This document shows, piece after piece, positions 1 through 4,929 of a stretch of DNA of 7,471 nucleotides (position 1 is the stretch's first letter; each line of letters opens with the position of its first letter). The notes under the pieces are model-generated. The model was not told the DNA's origin and made no database searches. It saw only the letters and a list, made by a program, of their open reading frames with translations. This DNA is from JBLNDG01 sp050261415. Its GTDB lineage: Bacteria; Bacillota; Clostridia; Lutisporales; Lutisporaceae. The position numbers and the translations under genes are program-made. Location: the NCBI GenBank assembly GCA_050261415.1, contig JBLNDG010000053.1, positions 1-7,471 of the forward strand, in the 5' to 3' direction.

Positions 1-8
1 CATTTAAC

Positions 9-111
9 GGAAAGTGTCACACTGGAGGTTTTCCCATAGGAAAACCTTACATTGATGTTGTGGGTGTAACGAACTTGTTTCGTGGGCCCACATCGGAAAT
101 TTATACTTTCC
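9..111 (+). ncRNA. Structured RNA element, three-way junction, class not recognised
   Basis: The sequence folds into three helices. P1 pairs 9-17 with 103-111 (9 bp, one G-U). P2 is a 9-bp hairpin, 26-34 with 39-47, closed by a CATA loop. P3 pairs GATG 54-57 with CATC 91-94 and TGGG 61-64 with CCCA 87-90, topped by ACGAA 69-73 with TTCGT 79-83. An alternative P3 register uses TGTGGG 59-64 with CCCACA 87-92. The single G-U in P1 becomes a C-A mismatch on the other strand, and a terminator with an 8-T run follows at 122-149, so the plus strand is favoured. It does not match the conserved cores I know for purine, TPP, SAM, T-box, c-di-GMP or 6S RNA. The next gene is on the opposite strand, so this is either a small RNA or the 3' end of a transcript that begins before the window. 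Confidence 0.4.
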
Positions 112-121
112 TATGCATTAT

Positions 122-149
122 GAAAAAGCGCTTGATAGCGCTTTTTTTT
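122..149. terminator. Rho-independent terminator, possibly bidirectional
   Basis: AAAAAGCGC (123-131) pairs with GCGCTTTTT (138-146) around a TTGATA loop, followed by Ts to 149. The long T run serves plus-strand transcription from the structured RNA. The A run at 123-127 gives five Us on the minus strand, so the hairpin can also end the YchF-like transcript, whose stop codon (148-150) overlaps it. Confidence 0.8.
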
Positions 150-1236
150 ATACATTGAATCTGAAATTGATTATGTCTCCGTCCTGAACTATATATTCCT
201 TGCCTTCCAGGCGGTAGAGGCCTTTCTCCTTGGCTTTTGCCATTGAACCCAATGCTTCCAGGTCCTTGAATTTTACTACTTCAGCTCTTATAAAGCCTCT
301 TTCAATATCTGAATGGATTTTCCCGGCTGCCTTTCTGGCGTCTGTATGCTTTCTGATTGTCCATGCTCTGACTTCATCCTCTCCTGCTGTAAGGAAGGAT
401 ATTAGGCCGAGATAGTCGTATGTGGTGCTTGCAAGAGTGTCAATGCCTGATTTTTTTATTCCCAGGTCCTCCATGAATAGCATCCTGTCTTCCTCATCCA
501 GATCACTTATCTCCATTTCAGCTTTTGCACATATTTCAATTACGGGAACATTTCTGTCTTTCGCATAGTTGCGGACTTCCTCCTTCTGAGGATAGCTGTC
601 TGATTTTAATGCATCCTCATCGACATTTATTACCAGGATCATAGGCTTCTCGGAAAGGAAGCTGAAGGTCCTGAGAAGTTCTCTTTCGTCTTCACCAAGT
701 TTTATCTGATGTATAAGCAGACCGTTTTCAAGACCTTCCTCACATTTCTTCAGAACTTCAAGCTCTGCAAGGTTTTCTTTTGTAACCTTCTTACTGCCTT
801 GGATTCTGGTGATCCTATTGTCAATTATGCTTAAATCCGCAAAAAGAAACTCAAGATTTATAGTTCCTATATCCCTTATTGGGTCTACTGAACCTTCAAC
901 ATGCATGATATCAGGGTTTTCAAAAGCTCTGACTATATGAACCAATGCATCGACTTTCCTTATATCCTCAAGAAATTGGTTGCCGACTCCTTTTCCGGTA
1001 CTGGAGCCACTAACCAAGCCGGGCACATCGGTGAAATCTATAAGTGCGTATGTGGTTTTCTTCGGATTGTACATCTTTGACAGATATTCGATTCTGTGGT
1101 CGGGTACTTTTGCCGAGCCTACGTTGGAGGCCATTTTACCCGAAGCGAAGCTGGATAATTCTGCATGAGCATGGGTGAGCAAATTGAAAAAAGTCGTTTT
1201 GCCAACCAGTGGTAAACCTACCAGGCCAATTTTCAT
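148..1236 (-). CDS. YchF-like P-loop ATPase (Obg/YchF family, TGS/DUF933 C-terminus)
   Basis: A cytoplasmic nucleotide-binding protein of 362 aa, against about 363 for YchF. Known YchF/OLA1 proteins hydrolyse ATP rather than GTP and associate with ribosomes. Visible motifs are the P-loop GLPLVGKT (7-14), G3 DVPG (70-73), an NVDE motif at 204-207 in place of the GTPase NKxD (the usual YchF ATP-type signature), and a C-terminal TGS domain from about residue 280 containing TAGEDEVRAWTI and ending in GDIINFRFNV. It differs from canonical YchF: the usual GLPNVGKST is GLPLVGKTT, and the normal switch I stretch YPFCTIEPN is replaced by FASGKMASN. It is therefore probably a divergent paralog, and I withhold the symbol ychF. 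The ATG is fixed by AGGAGGT (1250-1244) with 7 nt between. The gene stands alone, with a terminator at its 3' end. Confidence 0.93.
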   Translation of the reverse strand: MKIGLVGLPLVGKTTFFNLLTHAHAELSSFASGKMASNVGSAKVPDHRIEYLSKMYNPKKTTYALIDFTDVPGLVSGSSTGKGVGNQFLEDIRKVDALVHIVRAFENPDIMHVEGSVDPIRDIGTINLEFLFADLSIIDNRITRIQGSKKVTKENLAELEVLKKCEEGLENGLLIHQIKLGEDERELLRTFSFLSEKPMILVINVDEDALKSDSYPQKEEVRNYAKDRNVPVIEICAKAEMEISDLDEEDRMLFMEDLGIKKSGIDTLASTTYDYLGLISFLTAGEDEVRAWTIRKHTDARKAAGKIHSDIERGFIRAEVVKFKDLEALGSMAKAKEKGLYRLEGKEYIVQDGDIINFRFNV

Positions 1237-1318
1237 GTGTATTACCTCCTATGAATATATATTATTCAAAGCAGCTTAAATATGGAAGTACTGCCACAAA
1301 AAACCTTCAGTTAATAAT

Positions 1319-1327
1319 ATTATATCA
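1319..1327 (-). promoter_or_regulatory. Extended -10 promoter for the YchF-like gene
   Basis: On the minus strand this reads TGATATAAT, a perfect TGnTATAAT extended -10. No good -35 is present at 16-18 bp, as is common for extended -10 promoters. The start site would fall near 1312, giving a leader of about 75 nt before the ATG at 1236. The flanking 1237-1460 interval is AT-rich and otherwise holds only the weak plus-strand promoter noted separately. Confidence 0.5.
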
Positions 1328-1374
1328 GCTAATCAATATAAATTAAATTCTCTATGACTGCATAAATTCTAAAA

Positions 1375-1404
1375 TTGCTTTATTTTAACATACTAAGATA
1401 TTAA
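1375..1404 (+). promoter_or_regulatory. Weak candidate sigma-A promoter for the C26 hydrolase gene
   Basis: TTGCTT (1375-1380) and TATTAA (1399-1404) are separated by 18 bp, about 50 nt upstream of the ribosome site at 1448. Each hexamer deviates from consensus and the region is AT-rich, so this may be chance. Confidence 0.28.
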
Positions 1405-1447
1405 AATAGAATTATATGATATATGATGCAATAATCTTATCAAGTAT

Positions 1448-1463
1448 AGGAGGCGATTGTTTG
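1448..1463 (+). promoter_or_regulatory. Ribosome binding site that fixes a TTG start
   Basis: AGGAGG (1448-1453) lies 7 nt before TTG at 1461-1463. The in-frame ATG at 1416 has no comparable site upstream and would put this perfect Shine-Dalgarno inside the coding region. Confidence 0.85.
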
Positions 1464-2198
1464 AAACCTGTAATTCTTATAACTTCCAACCATGAAAGCG
1501 AAGGTGGAAGAAGCAAAACCACCTGCAACTGGCACTACATAAATTCGGTTGCAATTTGCGGTGGCTTGCCGCTTGTGCTTCCGAATATTGATACTGGTGA
1601 TAATATAGACTCAATCATGCGGCTTGCCGATGGGATTCTGTTTTCCGGAGGGGCAGATGTGCATCCGAAATACTTCAATGAGGAAATAAAAGTAGACAAT
1701 ATGACTATCTGTGAGAGGAGAGACAGCTTCGAAATGAGCCTGGCGGAAAGAGTGCTTGCCTCAGATATGCCGGTGCTTGGTATTTGCAGGGGTATGCAGC
1801 TTCTGAATATTGCTGCAGGCGGAAATATTTATCAGGACATAGGCGCGCAGTATAAGACCAGTATAAAGCACAGCAATCCTGAAAGTCCCAGATGGGAGAT
1901 TATCCATAAGGTAAAGCCGGTTGAGAACTCCAAATATTATGGGCTATACAGTGCAGCTGAGAAAGGGGTAAATTCATTCCACCATCAGGCAGTAAAGGAC
2001 CTGGCATCCGGGTTTAAAGTATCTGCATATTCGGAGGATGGGCTGATTGAGGCATATGAGGCAGATGGGGAAAGGTTTCTCTTTGGTATCCAGTGGCATC
2101 CGGAAGGAATGGCTGAAAAGTATCCTGAAGAACTTGAATTATTCAGGCAATTTATTAAAAGTGCAAATAAGTACAAATCACAAAAGGCTATGTTTTAA
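1461..2198 (+). CDS. Peptidase C26 / gamma-glutamyl-GABA hydrolase-like class I glutamine amidotransferase
   Basis: A 245-aa cytoplasmic hydrolase, against 254 for the related PuuD of E. coli. The family cleaves gamma-glutamyl amide bonds (gamma-glutamyl-GABA, or folate polyglutamates in relatives); the substrate here is unknown. The class I amidotransferase fold is clear: SGGADVHPKYF near residue 63, nucleophile elbow GICRGMQLLN with Cys109, the family motif NSFHHQAVK, and the catalytic pair in QWHPE with His213 and Glu215. All three catalytic residues are present. The start is TTG 1461, giving MKPVILITSN, which matches the usual N-terminus; a longer form from ATG 1416 would add 15 residues of no recognisable domain. 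No polyamine or GABA genes are adjacent, so the name puuD is not justified. The gene converges on the DUF4364 gene with only 14 bp between stop codons, sharing a hairpin terminator. Confidence 0.9.
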   Translation: MKPVILITSNHESEGGRSKTTCNWHYINSVAICGGLPLVLPNIDTGDNIDSIMRLADGILFSGGADVHPKYFNEEIKVDNMTICERRDSFEMSLAERVLASDMPVLGICRGMQLLNIAAGGNIYQDIGAQYKTSIKHSNPESPRWEIIHKVKPVENSKYYGLYSAAEKGVNSFHHQAVKDLASGFKVSAYSEDGLIEAYEADGERFLFGIQWHPEGMAEKYPEELELFRQFIKSANKYKSQKAMF

Positions 2199-2211
2199 AC
2201 ATGGCCTTTTG
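2181..2211. terminator. Bidirectional terminator between convergent genes
   Basis: CAAAAGGC-TATGTTT pairs with AAACATGG-CCTTTTG in a nearly perfect 14-15 bp stem centred on 2196, containing a single T-G wobble (2189/2203). The stem overlaps the C26 stop codon and ends two bases before the DUF4364 stop codon. Each side carries a CCTTTTG arm, so it can act in both directions, although the U tracts are short. Confidence 0.7.
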
Positions 2212-2212
2212 T

Positions 2213-2737
2213 TTAGTTTATCAGCGAATTCATAAGCTGGCTGTATATTACTTCTGAGGAGTTTTTCCACTTTTCGCAGATTTGCTTTGCCTGCTTTGAA
2301 GATACTACACTTAAACTGAGATCTATCAGCACAAGATCATTTTCAACCACACTAAGATTTACTATGTATTCCTTTTCACTTGCCTTATGGTATTCAGCTA
2401 TAACCTGAGATTCTTTTTTTAGGTTTTCTTTATTTCTTGATATGTACTGGTCGATAACTGCTATTATGTTTTTAGGTATTCTCTGCATGAAAACCTCGAC
2501 GGTTTTTCTTCCCGAATCAGTTATTACATAACATTTTCTCTTCTGGAAATCAACCAGTTTAACCACGTCTGTTTCTCCAAGCTCGGAGATACACTGCTGC
2601 ATTGTGAAAAAGTCCAGAAGATTGTTTTCCAGCACAGCATCTGAAATTTGAGCCTTAGTCAGCGGTATATCAATGCTGCTCAAAAGGTATAGTATTATAA
2701 GTTTCTTATCAGCCAAAATGCTGGTGTCGAAATACAT
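2213..2737 (-). CDS. DUF4364 family protein, winged-helix-like
   Basis: This 174-aa cytoplasmic protein matches what I know of the clostridial DUF4364 family in length and in signature stretches: an N-terminal DTSILADKKLIILYLL, then PLTKAQISDAVLE, a middle YVITDSGRKTVEVF, then KKESQVIAEYHK and a final block with QAKQICEKWKN. Residues 10-85 look like a winged helix-turn-helix of the MarR/PadR sort (helices, then a beta wing YVITDSG). DNA binding is inferred, not shown, and the regulon is unknown. The ATG is supported by GAGGAG (2751-2746), 8 nt upstream. It has its own candidate promoter and is insulated from the spore protein gene by a hairpin. I see no truncation or unusual composition. Confidence 0.85.
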   Translation of the reverse strand: MYFDTSILADKKLIILYLLSSIDIPLTKAQISDAVLENNLLDFFTMQQCISELGETDVVKLVDFQKRKCYVITDSGRKTVEVFMQRIPKNIIAVIDQYISRNKENLKKESQVIAEYHKASEKEYIVNLSVVENDLVLIDLSLSVVSSKQAKQICEKWKNSSEVIYSQLMNSLIN

Positions 2738-2759
2738 ACGATCAACTCCTCAATATATT

Positions 2760-2789
2760 ATTATATCATAGCATGTTTTGTATAGGCAA
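2760..2789 (-). promoter_or_regulatory. Candidate sigma-A promoter for the DUF4364 gene
   Basis: On the minus strand TTGCCT (2789-2784) and a perfect TATAAT (2765-2760) are separated by 18 bp, placing the start site about 15 nt upstream of the ATG-proximal Shine-Dalgarno. The -35 abuts the terminator hairpin just upstream. Confidence 0.45.
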
Positions 2790-2828
2790 AAACAAAAATC
2801 AGACAATTTCTCGCCTGATTTTTGTTTT
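2789..2828 (-). terminator. AT-rich terminator downstream of the spore protein gene
   Basis: AAAACAAAAATCAG (2789-2802) pairs perfectly over 14 bp with CTGATTTTTGTTTT (2815-2828) around a 12-nt loop. In the minus direction the distal arm is U-rich, ending TTTTTGTTTTTG. It probably ends the spore protein transcript just before the DUF4364 promoter. Confidence 0.6.
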
Positions 2829-2833
2829 ATTAG

Positions 2834-2902
2834 TGGACATTCTACCAAAGTAGAACCAGTCAAAAGCGAGGAGGTTCAATGCCTCCGAGCTTTTATTTTT
2901 TT
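2834..2902. other. Two further hairpins in the spore protein 3' region
   Basis: Hairpin A: TTCTAC (2840-2845) with GTAGAA (2850-2855), loop CAAA, extended by TGG 2834-2836 with CCA 2856-2858 across a 3-nt bulge. Hairpin B: AAAAGC (2862-2867) with GCTTTT (2889-2894), then a GA/GA internal loop, then GGAGG (2870-2874) with CCTCC (2882-2886), loop of 7. On the plus strand B is followed by a T-rich run to 2902, as in a terminator, but no plus-strand gene reads into it. On the minus strand it begins 10 bases beyond the spore protein stop codon and has only four Us after it. Confidence 0.5.
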
Positions 2903-2903
2903 A

Positions 2904-3128
2904 TTATTGATTTTCCAACTGGCTTTCTGCCATGGATATTAGCTTCTTAACCATACTTCCGCCTACTCTTCCGCAGTCCTTTGACGATAGATTTCCCCAG
3001 TAGTCTTCTGACCCCTGGTGTACCGGCAAATTTAGTTCTGAAGCAATTTCATATTTCATATTATCAAGTGCCTTGTGAGCAGCTGGAACTTCATGCCCTT
3101 TGTTGAACCTTCCACTTCCCTTTGCCAT
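2904..3128 (-). CDS. Alpha/beta-type small acid-soluble spore protein (SASP)
   Basis: A 74-aa protein, against about 60-75 for the family. SASPs coat spore DNA in the forespore, shift it toward an A-like form and protect it from UV and heat; they are degraded at germination by the protease GPR. The germination-protease region is KYEIASEL (25-32), with cleavage expected between Glu27 and Ile28. The second conserved block, SSKDCGRVGGSMVKKLI (about 48-64), corresponds to the DNA-binding GxVGGxxxKxxI motif. The N-terminus MAKGSGRFNKGHEVP is a variable basic leader. The start is set by AGGAGGG (3141-3135), 6 nt upstream. In other spore formers these genes are transcribed by sigma-G; a CATAGTA at 3197-3191 on the minus strand is a possible but imperfect -10. 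The gene is a single transcription unit followed by hairpins. Confidence 0.95.
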   Translation of the reverse strand: MAKGSGRFNKGHEVPAAHKALDNMKYEIASELNLPVHQGSEDYWGNLSSKDCGRVGGSMVKKLISMAESQLENQ

Positions 3129-3341
3129 TTTTAACCCTCCTAATATAAATTAATAGTTACTTAAGCTTCAGGAAACCGCATAAACTAATGTACTATGCTG
3201 TTTTATTTCCTCTTGCACTATTAATTTAACCTTTTTATCAATAAAATATGTTAGAACTTTATGTTTTTATGAATAATATTATAAATCAATGCATATAATT
3301 ATAGATTCAGGAAATATAATATTGCCATGGTTGGAGAATGT

Positions 3342-3370
3342 AAAAAGGGTAAGAATTGAAATTCTTACCC
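3342..3370 (-). terminator. Rho-independent terminator of the small histidine-rich protein gene
   Basis: GGGTAAGAAT (3347-3356) pairs perfectly over 10 bp with ATTCTTACCC (3361-3370) around a TGAA loop. Read on the minus strand it is followed by CTTTTTAC, five Us immediately after the stem. It starts 9 nt beyond the stop codon of the minus-strand small gene, which supports that gene as real. Confidence 0.85.
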
Positions 3371-3379
3371 CTCCCAACT

Positions 3380-3568
3380 TTAAGTCATTTTTCTTTTTAT
3401 TGGTATTTTTCTGCCTTTATTGGTTCCATGCCTGTGAATGCCTTGAAGTTGGACTTTCTGCGATTTTGCTTCTCTATGGAAATGTCTGTCCTGGGGCAGT
3501 ATCAAGTCAGCCGCAAATTCGACTCTGTGACCTCTTATATTGGTAAAATTGCTGTGCCTCATCGACAT
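3380..3568 (-). CDS. Small basic histidine-rich protein, unrecognised
   Basis: A 62-aa protein beginning MSMRHSNFTNIRGHRVEFAA and ending KIPIKRKMT, rich in His (6), Arg and Lys. No membrane segment, signal peptide, zinc-ribbon Cys pattern or known family is visible. The start is taken at 3568 because GGAGGG (3580-3575) lies 6 nt upstream; an in-frame ATG at 3589 would translate through that Shine-Dalgarno. A strong terminator lies 9 nt after the stop, so ribosome site, reading frame and terminator agree. Two overlapping plus-strand frames here (from 3289 and 3356) have no ribosome site and are hydrophobic antisense artefacts. High charge and a location beside a SASP gene and opposite a deacetylase gene would suit a spore or nucleic-acid-binding protein, but that is inference from context only. 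Confidence 0.65.
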   Translation of the reverse strand: MSMRHSNFTNIRGHRVEFAADLILPQDRHFHREAKSQKVQLQGIHRHGTNKGRKIPIKRKMT

Positions 3569-3574
3569 GCTTTT

Positions 3575-3580
3575 CCCTCC
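3575..3580 (-). promoter_or_regulatory. Ribosome binding site of the small histidine-rich gene
   Basis: GGAGGG on the minus strand, 6 nt before ATG 3568-3566. It decides the start against the upstream in-frame ATG at 3589. No convincing sigma-A promoter was found for this gene in 3590-3720. Confidence 0.7.
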
Positions 3581-3630
3581 CGAAAACAAAATCTTATATT
3601 TATTTTGCCCATAAATAAATGAAAAAAAAG

Positions 3631-3690
3631 TATTGCTGCTGCATTTTTGTGGAATTTATGGATAAAAGTACATTTTTCCATATTGCTGCT
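3631..3690 (+). repeat. Direct repeat TATTGCTGCT, two copies 50 bp apart
   Basis: TATTGCTGCT occurs at 3631-3640 and 3681-3690, exactly 50 bp apart, in the intergenic region between the divergent small histidine-rich gene and the deacetylase gene. The second copy ends about 30 bp before the deacetylase -10 element, where activator sites often lie. Regulatory meaning is inferred. Confidence 0.5.
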
Positions 3691-3716
3691 CTATTGTCGA
3701 AAACAGCCATTTTTTC

Positions 3717-3725
3717 TGTTATAAT
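3717..3725 (+). promoter_or_regulatory. Extended -10 promoter of the deacetylase gene
   Basis: TGTTATAAT is a perfect TGnTATAAT extended -10. A TTGTCG at 3694-3699 sits 20 bp upstream, too far for an ordinary -35. Transcription would start near 3732, about 25 nt before the start codon, leaving just room for the AAAGGAG site at 3744-3750. Confidence 0.65.
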
Positions 3726-3756
3726 TAAAGCATCAAGTAAACGAAAGGAGCATATG

Positions 3757-4881
3757 ATGAAACGTTTAAAGCCATTATTTATACTATTTTTGATTGCAAT
3801 TCTATTAGTCAATTTCATTGGCTGTACACCGAAAGAGCCGGAAAAAACGCCGAAAAATAACCAGCAGGAGCAGACCAAACCTCCGGAGGAGAATAAAGCA
3901 ACTCAAAATAACAATCAAACTGCAAATAATAGTGTAGACACGAGCAAGGCAAATAATAAAAGCGAAGCAGAGTTAAAGGCGCTAAAGGCAAATGAAAACG
4001 GTCAGGTAATGATACTTATGTACCATGGCATCGGAGAAAAGGAAGCAGAATGGGTGAGGACCCCGGATAATTTCAGGAAAGATTTGAAGACTTTATACGA
4101 TAAGGGTTATCGTCTTATAAGCCTTAAAGATTACATAGAGAACAATATAAAGGTTGAAGCAGGTTTTACGCCATTTGTTCTGACCTTTGACGACGGACTG
4201 CAAAGCAGCTTTAATATTATAGAAGAAAACGGCCAGAAAAAAATAGACCCTAACTGCGCAGTCGGCATACTTGAGCAGTTTAAAAAGGAACACCCCGATT
4301 TTGGAAAAGGCGGCAGTTTCTTTGTATATTATCCGATTCCATTCAGACAGAAGGAGCTTATAAAGGAAAAGTATGACTTTCTAATAAATAATGGCTATGA
4401 TATAGGAAATCACAGCTATACCCATGAAAACCTCGGAGAACTGAGCATTGAAAATGTCCAGAAAGTGTTGGCGCTGAATGTAAAAAATACACAGCAGTAT
4501 CTGCCGGGTTATGACATGTATGCGCTTGCACTTCCTTTCGGTGCAGCTCCAAAAGGCGATAATTACAAATATGTGGCTCAGGGAGAGTACGAAGGAGTCA
4601 AATATAACAACAGGGCGGTACTTAGGGTAGGCAGCAATCCGGCGCCTTCTCCGGTGGATTTGAAATTTAACCCACTAAAACTTCCAAGGGTCAGAGGCAG
4701 TGAAATGAAAACTGACGGAGTGGGATTATACGATTGGCTTTCCTACTTCGATAAAAATCCCGGGAAAAGATATATAAGCGACGGGAATCCGGAAACCATA
4801 GCGATACCGGCTAAGGAAGCGGATAAGATAGATAAATCAAAACTAAACGGAAAAGAACTTGTGATATATAATGATAAATAA
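3757..4881 (+). CDS. Polysaccharide deacetylase (NodB domain) lipoprotein
   Basis: A 374-aa predicted lipoprotein, anchored outside the membrane, that should remove N- or O-acetyl groups from peptidoglycan or another envelope glycan. Residues 4-22 form a hydrophobic signal segment ending in FIGC, with Cys23 as the lipidation site. A Pro/Glu/Asn/Gln-rich linker follows to about residue 80. The NodB domain then begins with VMILMYHGIG (84-93); motif 1 TFDDG (143-147) carries the catalytic Asp and a metal Asp, motif 2 HSYTH (219-223) gives the metal histidines, and motif 3 is ALPFG (258-262), where the usual Arg is Ala. The start chosen is ATG 3757 because AAAGGAG (3744-3750) lies 6 nt upstream; ATG 3754 is adjacent with only 3 nt. 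Reading from 3619 would run through the promoter and is rejected. The gene stands alone, with its own promoter and terminator. The glycan substrate is not decidable. Confidence 0.92.
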   Translation: MKRLKPLFILFLIAILLVNFIGCTPKEPEKTPKNNQQEQTKPPEENKATQNNNQTANNSVDTSKANNKSEAELKALKANENGQVMILMYHGIGEKEAEWVRTPDNFRKDLKTLYDKGYRLISLKDYIENNIKVEAGFTPFVLTFDDGLQSSFNIIEENGQKKIDPNCAVGILEQFKKEHPDFGKGGSFFVYYPIPFRQKELIKEKYDFLINNGYDIGNHSYTHENLGELSIENVQKVLALNVKNTQQYLPGYDMYALALPFGAAPKGDNYKYVAQGEYEGVKYNNRAVLRVGSNPAPSPVDLKFNPLKLPRVRGSEMKTDGVGLYDWLSYFDKNPGKRYISDGNPETIAIPAKEADKIDKSKLNGKELVIYNDK

Positions 4882-4889
4882 AAAGACTT

Positions 4890-4917
4890 AAAAGTGCTGT
4901 TTTAACAGCACTTTTTT
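4890..4917 (+). terminator. Rho-independent terminator after the deacetylase gene
   Basis: AAAAGTGCTGTT (4890-4901) and AACAGCACTTTT (4904-4915) form a near-perfect palindromic stem (about 11 bp with a TTTT-type loop), followed by Ts to 4917. It begins 8 nt after the stop codon at 4879-4881. Its palindromic form could stop transcription either way. Confidence 0.9.
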
Positions 4918-4929
4918 ATACATCGATAG

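Noticed and set aside
9..111. Hammerhead ribozyme or a known riboswitch for the three-way junction
   Set aside because: The hammerhead core CUGANGA is absent, and none of the conserved riboswitch core words I know is present; only the general shape is similar.
3..158. Plus-strand open frame of about 51 codons running in from the window edge
   Set aside because: It reads through the three-way-junction hairpins and through the terminator with its T run; it has no start in the window and no family resemblance.
3191..3197. Sigma-G promoter of the spore protein gene
   Set aside because: CATAGTA on the minus strand resembles the -10, but one position disagrees with the CATnHTA pattern and no -35 lies at 17-18 bp. 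It is kept only as a remark.
3289..3622. Two overlapping plus-strand open frames (from 3289 and 3356)
   Set aside because: No ribosome site, odd hydrophobic composition, and they lie antisense to a small gene that has both a ribosome site and a terminator. The first also spans that terminator hairpin.
3619..3756. N-terminal extension of the deacetylase from ATG 3619
   Set aside because: It would translate across the extended -10 promoter and the Shine-Dalgarno, and would bury the lipoprotein signal peptide 46 residues inside the protein.
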